A stretch of DNA of 64,000 nt from Linepithema humile (taxonomy: Eukaryota > Arthropoda > Insecta > Hymenoptera > Formicidae). Both the position numbers and the translations under genes were made by a program. Shown here in pieces: positions 1-8,870 of this stretch (position 1 is the first letter of the stretch; each line of letters opens with the position of its first letter). Location: the NCBI RefSeq assembly GCF_040581485.1, contig NC_090129.1:2776501-2840500 (forward strand), read 5' to 3'. The notes beneath the pieces were generated by a model. That model did not search any database and was not told the DNA's origin. It saw only the letters and a list, made by a program, of their open reading frames with translations.

Positions 1-9
1 CTGGAATTG

Positions 10-168
10 AAAAATTGTTAATAGGAGCACATGATGCCGCAGGATCTCACTCGGAACAGTGCCATCTATTGATTAGCTAAAGCAACATTACGAATGCATT
101 GATGGCAAGTGTACCGACTATTATGAGTGAGCTCCTATATCATCATGTGCTCCTGTTAACATTTTTTA
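10..168. repeat. Short foldback (MITE-like) element
   Basis: The arms at about 10-52 and 125-168 are inverted copies. The outer 27 bases differ at only two positions and include AGGAGCACATGATG and its reverse complement. The inner part is more diverged, and about 70 bases separate the arms. There is no coding capacity. It is probably a non-autonomous DNA-transposon remnant; no target-site duplication was confirmed. Confidence 0.6.
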
Positions 169-803
169 AAAATCCCCGCTATAATGGTTTCTGGCCGTTT
201 CAGCGGGTAATCTTAATTTTCCTACATGCTTATGTTTGCTTCTGGGCTACTTTTGACAGTGTTAGGATACTCGTGAAATACTTAAATAATTAAAACGTCT
301 CTTTTTAAATTTTTGGAAAGTGTTTGTGTTGCAAAATTCAAAATGCCAATCGTTAAAGAAATTAAAAAACGACGTCTTCTTTAGGACGTTTTTAGGACCT
401 TATATATATCATATATACATATTATATATGTATAATATTATATATTAGTTTTAGGCTCTTTTCGAAGCGTACGTGGCTTGCGCATGTAACCCTCTCTCGT
501 GCTGCTTGTTTTACGTCTCAAATCTGGCGTCACTGGGTTCCGCGAAAGTTCCACATAAATGCACAGTTACAAGTGATATAAATATAAACATAAATTTTAA
601 AATATTTATATATTGTATATCTTGTTTTTGCTCAAAGTTGTGTATAATGGGAAATTCTTATCGAGTAAAACGCTTTGCATGAATTAAAAAAAACTTGCAT
701 TACTGACAAATTAGTAATATTTGAAAACTTCTAAAAGAGGTTACTCGATCTGACATTTAAAAAAATAAAATTTCGAATATTATTGCGAGCATAGGAAATA
801 AAA
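169..803. other. AT-rich non-coding stretch upstream of PMS1
   Basis: No supported coding sequence. An alternating TA tract lies at about 399-450. The PMS1 promoter and 5' leader must lie in the right part, but I see no clear TATA or initiator. Confidence 0.5.
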
Positions 804-3800
804 ATGCCGATTTCGGCTCTAGATGTAAGAACAGCAAAGCTAATTACTACGACGCAGATAATAACTTCTGTGTATGCTGTGGTTAAGGAATTAATAGAGA
901 ATGCACTTGATGCTGGTGCAGATAACGTCGAAATAAACCTTGTATGTAATATAGTCAATTTTTACATATCTACATGATATACCTTTAAATTAATATTTAC
1001 ATCTTTTTTCTTTATTTTCAGATAGATAATGGTACATCTTTAATAGAAATAAAGGACAATGGTTACGGTATATCCAAAGAAGATGCACCTTATATGGGAA
1101 TAGCTTCTTATACATCTAAAATATCAAATTTTGAAGATCTAGGTAACATTTGTATATGCAATTTATAATACTGTATCAGATATTTATTTTTTAAGCTGTA
1201 GTCTAAAATAACAGTAGAATCAATTCTTACGCCTCTATTATTATTTACAGATACATTACAAACATTTGGATTCAGAGGAGAAGCACTTAGTGCTTTGTGT
1301 GCAGTGTCAGAAGTAGTTATTATAACAAAAACAGAAGAAGATGCTGTTGGAACTTTATACACAATGAATCAGGATGGACAAGTTGTGAAATATGAATCTT
1401 GTCACAGGAGTACTGGTGAACATTTGATTCTTGAATTTTCCTCATATATATAATATCATATTGATTATAATTACATTTTTAAGAGATATTGATTTATTAG
1501 GGACCACTGTACAAGCAAGAAATTTATTTAAGCAAGTACCTGTAAGAAGACAAATAATCACCAATACAAAAACAGCTAATCAAACTATTAAATTATTAGA
1601 GACTCTAATACAATGTTTTGGGATATGTAAGCCAAATATACGAATTCAGTTCAGAGTAAATAACAACCTTGTATTTACAAAACCAAGTCTAAATAATATT
1701 AAAGAAGCTGCGAATCATGTACTTGGTAGAAAAATCATGTCTAATATGGAATGGGTTGAACCCATGGATACTGCAGTAGGTATACTGTTGGATAATATAG
1801 AAAATTGTTGACATGTAATTGATACTTGTAATTAGCAACTTCTATATAATTAATATTTTGATGATTTTTCAGTTTACTTTGCAACTAATGTTGCCATCAA
1901 AGAAGGTACAGGATTTGTCAGAAATTTCTCATCCTGATTTACATTACATTTTTGTAAATAATAGACCAATTAAACATAAGGATCTTGAAAAGGTATGTTC
2001 TGTTTCTACAAAACATTTGCTATCAAATGTTACTGATATGTTATTCAAAATTAGAAGTAAAAGTTAAATTTTCTTTTTACATATGTTTTACAAACATTAA
2101 TTTAACCCACAGTATATGAAGATACTAAAAATTTATATTTTCTATGCATATAGCTAGTAAATGGATTAATATTAGAATATTTTGAGCAAGAGTCACGTAG
2201 AAGAAAAATTGTATTTCTTGTATACATTATTTTGGAGCCAATGGATATTGATGTTAATTTAGAACCAAATAAAACTATAATTCTCTTTAAAGATCAGGTA
2301 AGATTAAATAATATAATACTGTAACTAACATTAGATTTTATATTAAGTACATGTATTAATATTTTCATAAAGCACTTAATGCAATAATTGTAATGTGAAT
2401 TACTGCAGACATTTTACATGAATTTTAATTCTTATTTCATAGTTTTAATTTTGTAGAGATATAAACTATATAGACACATTATATAATTGATATTTGTAGA
2501 ATAAAGTCTTTGATACAATTGAAAAATGCATAAGAAAATTTTATGGACTTAAATCTATGGAAATTACTGAACAAGCCATATCACACGACACGTCTGCTTG
2601 TTATGAAGATTATACTCTCAATTTGAATGAGAATATTACTGACACTAACAATGAATGTCCTGCATCTAAAAAACGAAAAATACATGCTCAAGAGAAAGTG
2701 ATTCAAGATGTCCAAGAGGAGCCAGTGCTTATTAATCGCTATGATGCTGTCACAAATAGATGTGAATATTTTCCTCAAGACGAACAACAGAATTTAATTC
2801 AAGATCAGCAACATCAGCACAATGATGAATCGATTCTAACAGTTCATATAGAATCACCGAATTTAAGTGAATCCGATTCAAATGATAGTATTTCTGCAAT
2901 TTCGTCGAATATTAAGATGTTAGTATATGTTTTCGATATCTAAATTCTAATATTCACTTAAGTCTCAGTCAATATTTTAATCCCGTCCAAAAACTACGAA
3001 TATCTATGTAAACATTAGCGATATTACAGGGAAGAGGAAGGTGAAACTTTGAGTCAGTTACCTGTAGTAGACCTTGGTGAAGATTTTGACTTCACAGAAG
3101 TGACACGAAACTGTGACACTTCAATGAATGAAAACGAGAATAAACTAAATGAGAATCGAGAAAAGAAACAAGTTTCACTAGAGGCATGGAGTAAAGGACA
3201 CGTCACTGGTCTGAAGGTAAAATTTTTTACGATTTTATAACATTAATATTAATAATTTTTTAATTATAATATCACAAAATTTTATTACATCTAACATTAT
3301 TGGCGAATACGATAGGGCGGTACAGATATAACATCTGATGTTGCTATTGAGAGGCAATTAAGTGGTGATTTAAACAGTAAAACTAATACGAGACTGACAC
3401 TAGGTAAAGCACATGTAGATCGCAAAGAGCTTAAATTTCTAAAACACGTTAGATTGCAAGGTATGTGTAACAAATATTCAATTACTCGTTTATAATAGAA
3501 ATCAAAAAGCAAAAGTTCTTTTACTTTTTTTGGCTTTTTGTAAAAACAGATCTGCCTAAAATTGACATTGAAAATTATGATGATAATAATAACTATCTTG
3601 CATTTAGTTTCGAGAGAAAATCCTACACTAACAGCAGCGCAAACTGCAAAAAAGATTACCGAATTCTGGAAGCAATTATCGTCTGAAGAACGTGGTTATT
3701 ATCGAGATGTAGCGCAGGAAGAAGAAGAAAAACATCAAGTGTGTAAGAAAGCTGAGGAAAGAGGCGAGGCAAATAAAGCAGGCACGGAGAATAATAAGAG

Positions 3801-4324
3801 CAGACTCTTACAACTATTTGAAAAAATGAAGAACACTAAAAATGAGAATAAAGAGAAATTAAATATGAGAACGATAGTACCTTGGATTATTGACAGAACT
3901 AAAATAATTACAAGGTTGACTTTTGAACGATAATATGAAATTATTTATCTTATTTAATGATGTATTGTAATAATTATTATTATTTTACAGAATTGATTTT
4001 GAAAATGGGCATATAATAGGTCGATTAACGTCTAACTTGTGGGTGGCTACAATTTGTGAACAAATATGGGTCGTAGATATTACTGGTTTGATCAAAGGCT
4101 TAAAAGTTCCCAATATTGATCCAGATGAGGTATTCTATTAAACATTCGTTTTTTTTTGTAATTGTACTATGTAGAAGTGTGAAATATATGCTTTGTTGCT
4201 GTTATTGTAAACATTGTTGTAGATTGATGCCAAAAGAATCGAACAGCTTCTCAAACAGTGGTTATTGGAACGAGATGATATGTCAGTGATGTATTCTGTA
4301 CACGAATTTACAAAAAAAGTATAG
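804..4324 (+). CDS. PMS1: DNA mismatch repair protein PMS1 (MutL homologue)
   Basis: Exons 804-941, 1022-1142, 1251-1415, 1501-1775, 1873-1992, 2154-2297, 2500-2918, 3030-3216, 3316-3460, 3608-3914, 3991-4129 and 4223-4324 give 753 residues with consistent phases. The GHKL ATPase start shows KELIENALDAGA (about 29-40), KDNGYGI (57-63) and GFRGEAL (93-99). The segment QIITSV before the first motif is PMS1-like rather than PMS2- or MLH1-like. An acidic linker is followed by part of an HMG box (about 573-620), a domain human PMS1 also has. The C-terminus starts like the MutL dimerisation domain (IIGR...WVVDIT) but stops about 60 residues later, well short of the human protein. By family it should pair with MLH1 in the nucleus. 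The donor at 1776 (GTAGGT) was chosen because GTATAC at 1780 breaks the frame. Exon 10 is uncertain: the stronger acceptor at 3549 leads to a stop (see findings). Confidence 0.85.
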
Positions 4325-5045
4325 ATATAATATAATTGATGTAAAATATGTTATTTTTTAAGCGGTTGAACAAACAATTTTATAATTTCTGTCACATTTT
4401 ATGTCTAATATGTTTAATACATGTGATAAACTGAATTGTATTAAAATTTATTTTTATTTAAAACATAATGTGTATAATTATAAAATTATAACAATATTAA
4501 AAATGATACTAAAAATTATAAAATTATTTTGGAAGCTAAAACTACGATTAAAGGATTGTGAGTTTTTAACTTTTTTAACTTTTTTGGGAACATAGTATTA
4601 TGATTGATCGATTGCTGTTTAATATTTGTATGGTATTAAAAATAATAAATTTTTTGTGAGAAATTAAAAAAATATTTTAAATTACGCGCGCGTACGATTT
4701 ATACAAGTAGTGTCTTTTTAGTTACTAGTGATTTTTTCTAGAATTGTTAGGATTGCTAGTATCGTTGATGCTTCCCAGGCATCGATCATGTAATTTTTCC
4801 CTAAAAGAGAAAAATTAAAACTTTTATGAGAATTTGACCATTTTTTCGTTGAATTTACGTAAAATTATCATTTTCCAAGCTTATCTATGACAAGCCTTCC
4901 AATATAATCAAGTCTAAAGAAATAATCATAAAAAAGTATACAAAACTAATACTATTTAAACATCAATGAAGTTTTTAAATATTTTTTTTATTATTTATTA
5001 TAATAATTTTTATTGTACTAGTTACTATATATATACAAGATATTG
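4325..5045. other. PMS1 3' flank, AT-rich
   Basis: Very AT-rich sequence without a recognisable gene. It contains a likely PMS1 polyadenylation signal at 4644-4649. The longest local open frame (4401-4595) is low-complexity Lys/Ile/Leu and looks fortuitous. No further PMS1 exon that would complete the missing C-terminus was recognised here. Confidence 0.5.
4644..4649 (+). terminator. Candidate PMS1 polyadenylation signal
   Basis: AATAAA 320 bases after the PMS1 stop, the first such hexamer I see downstream. Its meaning is limited by the high AT content. Confidence 0.4.
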
Positions 5046-5352
5046 GGCGGTATTCATAGTCCGTTCTTATATTCAAGATCGTCTTAAGCACGAACTTATA
5101 TTCGCTCTCTTCGTCAGACACAATCTATGTGTGACGAAGAGAGCGAATATAAGTCCGTGCTTAAGACAATCTTAAATATAAGAACGGACTATGAATACCG
5201 GCCATAGTCCGTTCTTATATTCAAAATTGTCTTAAGCACGGACTTATATTCGCTCTCTTCGTCACACATAGATTGTGTCTGACGAAGAGAGCAAATATAA
5301 GTTTGTGCTTAAGACGATCTTGAATATAAGAACGGACTATGAATACCGGCCA
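5046..5352. mobile_element. Head-to-head dimer of a foldback MITE
   Basis: Two units of about 155 bases (5046-5202 and 5203-5352) are each near-perfect inverted repeats with ends GGTATTCATAGTCCG and its complement. The loop of the second unit is the reverse complement of the first loop, so the whole 300 bases is also one large palindrome. Divergence between the arms is only a few bases. There is no coding capacity, so it is presumably a non-autonomous DNA transposon. Confidence 0.75.
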
Positions 5353-5472
5353 TAATTAGACTTTAGTGTGTTATGTAGCTCATTGGATTATGCAAGTAAT
5401 GTGAATATTCTTTTACATTTTGTGACTATAGTTTCCGGGGTGTCGATTGTGTATCATGCAATGTAATGAAAA

Positions 5473-5626
5473 TTATAGCGTTTTCGATTATACAGGATTT
5501 GAACGACCCAGGGTTGATCAATCACTATTTTACTATAAATGCAAGTCTTTCATTGGTGGAGAGGTTGCAATGACGTCATTAACCAACCCTGGGTCGTTCA
5601 AATCCTGTATAATCGAAAACGCTATT
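5473..5626. repeat. Foldback element with 42-44 bp arms
   Basis: The left arm 5473-5516 and the right arm 5585-5626 are almost exact reverse complements, including GAACGACCCAGGGTTG and CAACCCTGGGTCGTTC. A spacer of about 68 bases separates them. It is unrelated in sequence to the dimer 120 bases upstream and is probably another MITE. Confidence 0.7.
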
Positions 5627-5630
5627 ACAA

Positions 5631-5706
5631 AAGTAGCAAATTTACTAAAGTAGCAAATTTACTAAAGTATCTGTGATCTTATTGGTCCACACCTAGTAAA
5701 TTTGCT
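5631..5706. repeat. 17-bp tandem duplication with an inverted partial copy
   Basis: AAGTAGCAAATTTACTA occurs twice in tandem (5631-5647 and 5648-5664). TAGTAAATTTGCT at 5694-5706 is an inverted partial copy. It lies between the foldback and the RpL5 promoter. Confidence 0.6.
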
Positions 5707-5839
5707 CACTTCACTGAAGTGACTTCAGTAATTTTCACTACAATGCATGATACAGAATCGACCCCCAGATGGCGATAGAATTGCTATTTCCGGTATTTTG
5801 GTACAATATACGGTTTTCATTGACGAACCATTTTCTCTA

Positions 5840-5846
5840 CCTTTCT
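5840..5846 (+). promoter_or_regulatory. TCT-type initiator of RpL5
   Basis: CCTTTCT matches the polypyrimidine initiator (YC+1TTTYT) that drives ribosomal-protein genes in insects. With C5841 as +1 the mRNA starts in a pyrimidine stretch (TOP-like) and has a leader of about 97 bases. A CAGATGGCG (YY1/Pho-like) motif lies about 75 bases upstream. The assignment is an inference from motif and position. Confidence 0.55.
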
Positions 5847-5937
5847 ACCTCGTCTTCCTGTTCTAGATTCCTCTTCCATTTTTGTTTAGACCGCCGTTCG
5901 GGTTGGATTCGTTGTATAATTTTCGACTCTTGGCATA

Positions 5938-8156
5938 ATGGTAAGCAAATTTTTTTTCTTAAGATATGATTTATTCGATAAGTTAAACTAGAATATACAT
6001 GAATCATTTATCGGAAACCAACAGAAAAGCAAGATGTATGTTTTACGGAAAGATTAATTTGGTCGCCGCGTGGCAGATAATTTTTTATGGAGAAATTTAT
6101 ACATTTTTTTTATACAAGTTTTAATATTATTTGCTTCTTTTCAAAGAATATATTTTGCTCTAAATTATTGAAACATTTTTTGTTATATGAGAGAGGATTC
6201 TTGATAAATATCTTTATATATTAGCAAAATCAATATGTAAGGTTATGAATATAATCTTGATATATTTATTTCAATTGAACTAAACTGCATCAATCGCAAA
6301 TGCTAAATAATCCGTAAATTTCATTACATGATGAAAACTACCAGCTCACTTTGATAAAAGTATGAGAAGACTTTATTGACGTTCTGAGTGTTGTTGATAA
6401 ATAACATTATTATATCTATTCTTATTCTAAAGTTAACGATAATATGTTCTTTTGTGTAGGGTTTCGTCAAGGTAGTTAAAAATAAGCAGTACTTTAAGCG
6501 ATATCAAGTTAAATTCAAGAGGCGTCGTGAAGGAAAAACTGATTACTATGCTCGCAAGAGATTAACTATTCAGGACAAGAACAAGTATAATACACCTAAA
6601 TATAGGTTGATTGTACGTCTGTCCAATAAGGACATTACGTGCCAGGTAAATTGAACAATATGTTTAATTTCATATATTAAATTTGTATAAAAAATCAACA
6701 ATTATAATAATTAACATTACATGTTTTTTCTTAAGGTTGCCTATTCGAGAATTGAAGGGGACAGAATCGTATGTGCTGCTTACAGCCATGAGCTTCCCAA
6801 ATATGGTGTTAAAGTTGGCCTTACCAACTACGCATCTGCTTACTGCACCGGCTTGCTTTTGGCCAGAAGAGTAAGTTATCTCTTTTCCCTTTTTTTTTTT
6901 TCCAGAAACATATCTTGATGTATTATTAACATGATGAAACACCTAGCTCACCGATGTTACACTGATGAGAACACAACTGTTCCCTGTGTTTATACTGATT
7001 AATAAAACTATCAAAAATGCAAATGAAATTATATCAATCAATTGTTAAGATTAATTTTATGTTAATTTTTATAGCTTCTTAAGAAATTGGGATTGGATAC
7101 TTTATACACTGGTACCACTGAAGTGACCGGTGATGAGTATAACGTTGAGGAATTAGATGACGGTCCAGGTGCCTTCAGATGTTATCTAGACACAGGATTA
7201 ATGCGTACCACAACAGGCGCTCGTGTTTTTGGTGCCATGAAAGGTGCAGTTGATGGCGGTCTTAATATTCCTCACAGGTAAAAAGATTCACAGATTTAAT
7301 TTTATTTTATATTCGTCTAGTTTTAACTATTCATTTTTTGCTGTTGATAAAATATAGAATAAAAAAATGGTATCAATATTTTACGATTATTTGGTAGAAT
7401 AAACAATTTCATAAAACACGCTCGCTATTTTCAATTTATTATTTTTGTGTTTTATAATATAAATTTTATATAGATGTAAAAATTATTATAAAATGTCTTT
7501 GACAACTCGACTCGCAAATTATTGTACGTTTAGTCGTCACCTTGTATTTTCTTTTGTTTTGCAGCACCAAGAGATTCCCTGGTTATGACAGCGAAACGAA
7601 GGCATTCAATGCAGATGTGCACAGACAACACATATTTGGCCAACATGTCGCAAACTACATGAGAACCTTGGAAGAGGAAGATGATGAGGCTTTCAAGAGA
7701 CAGTTCTCGCAATACATTAAGCACGGCATCTCTGCGAATGATGTAAGCAACTGCTGAGTACAATACGTATATCATCTTAAACGTCCAACTTATAATTGCT
7801 ACATAGATTATTTAAATCTATGCAGCGTCGCAGTTGGACAACAGCAATTGGGTTTTTTTTTATACATAAATGCAGGCATTAATGCATTTATCAAAATTAA
7901 ACCTTACACTACTATTAAATAAGTACGTCGACGGGTGTTGGTACAATGTGAATATTCCTCTTAATAGATCGAGAACATCTACAAGAAAGCTCACGAGGCG
8001 ATCCGGACTGATCCAGAACGTAAGAAGGTCACGAAGGAGATTCAACCTATCAAGAAAAGATGGAACCGTGCGAAATTGTCGTTGTCGGAGAGGAAGAACC
8101 GTGTGGCTCAGAAGAAAGCCTCGTTCCTTCTAACTTTGGAGGAAGCAGAAGTGTAA
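5938..8156 (+). CDS. RpL5: 60S ribosomal protein L5 (uL18)
   Basis: Exons 5938-5940, 6460-6645, 6736-6870, 7075-7277, 7565-7742 and 7968-8156 give 297 residues, the same length as human RPL5. The protein begins MGFVKVVKNKQYFKRYQ and carries the family's conserved blocks, such as KYRLIVR, GLLLARR, RTTTGARVFGAMKGA and GLNIPH, with a Lys/Arg-rich C-terminus. It binds 5S rRNA and, with L11, forms the 5S RNP of the large subunit. The first coding exon is only the ATG, directly followed by a GTAAGC donor, which is typical of ribosomal-protein genes. Three introns hold snoRNA candidates, as expected for a highly transcribed host gene. It is convergent with MPP-alpha; the stop codons are 714 bases apart. 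Confidence 0.97.
6322..6393 (+). ncRNA. Candidate box C/D snoRNA in RpL5 intron 1
   Basis: A C box ATGATGA at 6328-6334 is followed 49 bases later by a D box CTGA at 6384-6387. The terminal stem is weak (C-G and A-T pairs only). The stretch after the C box, ending CAGCTCAC, closely matches the better candidate in intron 3, which supports paralogy. CCAGCTCAC is complementary to GTGAGCTGG, which I recall from a conserved 28S rRNA region; this target is unverified. Confidence 0.45.
6923..7005 (+). ncRNA. Box C/D snoRNA in RpL5 intron 3
   Basis: A perfect 7-bp terminal stem (TTATTAA 6923-6929 with TTAATAA 6999-7005) closes a C box ATGATGA (6931-6937) and a D box CTGA (6995-6998). An internal CTGATGAG at 6962-6969 could supply overlapping D' and C' boxes. 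The length of 83 nt is normal for the class, and the element sits well inside the intron. It would guide 2'-O-methylation of rRNA in the nucleolus; the target nucleotide was not determined. Confidence 0.65.
7783..7846 (+). ncRNA. Candidate H/ACA snoRNA 3' hairpin in RpL5 intron 5
   Basis: GTCCAACT (7783-7790) pairs with AGTTGGAC (7832-7839). An inner stem, CATAGATT with AATCTATG (about 7802-7822), leaves an asymmetric internal loop like a pseudouridylation pocket. ACA follows the outer stem at 7841-7843, three bases from a plausible 3' end. I could not identify a convincing 5' hairpin or H box, so the RNA is incomplete or atypical. Confidence 0.5.
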
Positions 8157-8210
8157 CTTTATTCTGGGGTTTTTCTTCAATGTATACACAATTCAGTGTA
8201 TATAATCAAG

Positions 8211-8216
8211 AATAAA
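8211..8216 (+). terminator. RpL5 polyadenylation signal
   Basis: AATAAA about 55 bases after the RpL5 stop, giving the short 3' UTR typical of ribosomal-protein mRNAs. Confidence 0.7.
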
Positions 8217-8826
8217 GAATCTTGATAAATTAAATTACGAGTATGTAATTGTAAATATTTTCTTACACATTTTTAATTTTAATAAATTATCATGAGAGTA
8301 CAAATTGACTTCATAATGAAAAATTTTATTAAACGCAAAACTCACGCAATTTTTGGTATCAAAACTTGACTCTGGTTTTGTATACATTTTGTTTCTTCAT
8401 AAATTCATTATTGAATATAACGAGAATGCCATTACACGAGAGCTAACAAATCAATCTTGCGTATCTTGTGTTAAGCTTCTGGTTAAGGGTATAGTTTTTA
8501 CTTTCCCTCTCGCTGTTAAATGACAAATGAATTATTTTATATCCTAATTTTTAATATATACAATCTAAAGCTAAATATGTTAAAGAATGCTTTATATTGC
8601 ACATGTGTTATTTAAATCATCGATGATATTTTTCTATTATCATTGACATTATGTATAGTAAGATTTGACATTGGAAAATTCAGTTACTTTCATCATTTTT
8701 ATGTAAATTTTTCATAACGAAAATAAGAGACACGTATCTCTATTATACAAGATTTAGTTCAATATCAAGTCAGGCATTAGGTACTGCAACATATTGATTT
8801 ATAATTAGATATAGTTAAATCACATA

Positions 8827-8832
8827 TTTATT
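8827..8832 (-). terminator. Candidate MPP-alpha polyadenylation signal
   Basis: TTTATT on the plus strand reads AATAAA on the minus strand, about 39 bases after the MPP-alpha stop codon. Confidence 0.5.
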
Positions 8833-8870
8833 TAAGATAAGAAATCGGTTTGAATACTTTCTGCATGGTT

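Larger units (their letters stand above)
8157..8870. other. Convergent 3' regions of RpL5 and MPP-alpha
   Basis: AT-rich non-coding sequence holding the 3' ends of both flanking genes. Apart from the two polyadenylation signals listed separately I see no feature. Confidence 0.6.

Noticed and set aside
1501..1779. PMS1 exon 4 ending at the GTATAC donor (1780)
   Set aside because: It shifts exon 5 into a frame with an early stop; GTAGGT at 1776 keeps the conserved frame.
3550..3607. Inclusion of this segment in the PMS1 coding sequence
   Set aside because: Its 58 bases shift the frame and lead to a stop codon before the HMG remainder. I left it out of the model but flagged it as a finding.
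7278..7564. Possible H/ACA RNA in RpL5 intron 4
   Set aside because: Only A/T pairs form the putative stem (TATTTTAT with ATAAAATA), and no convincing second hairpin is present, so chance pairing in AT-rich DNA is more likely.
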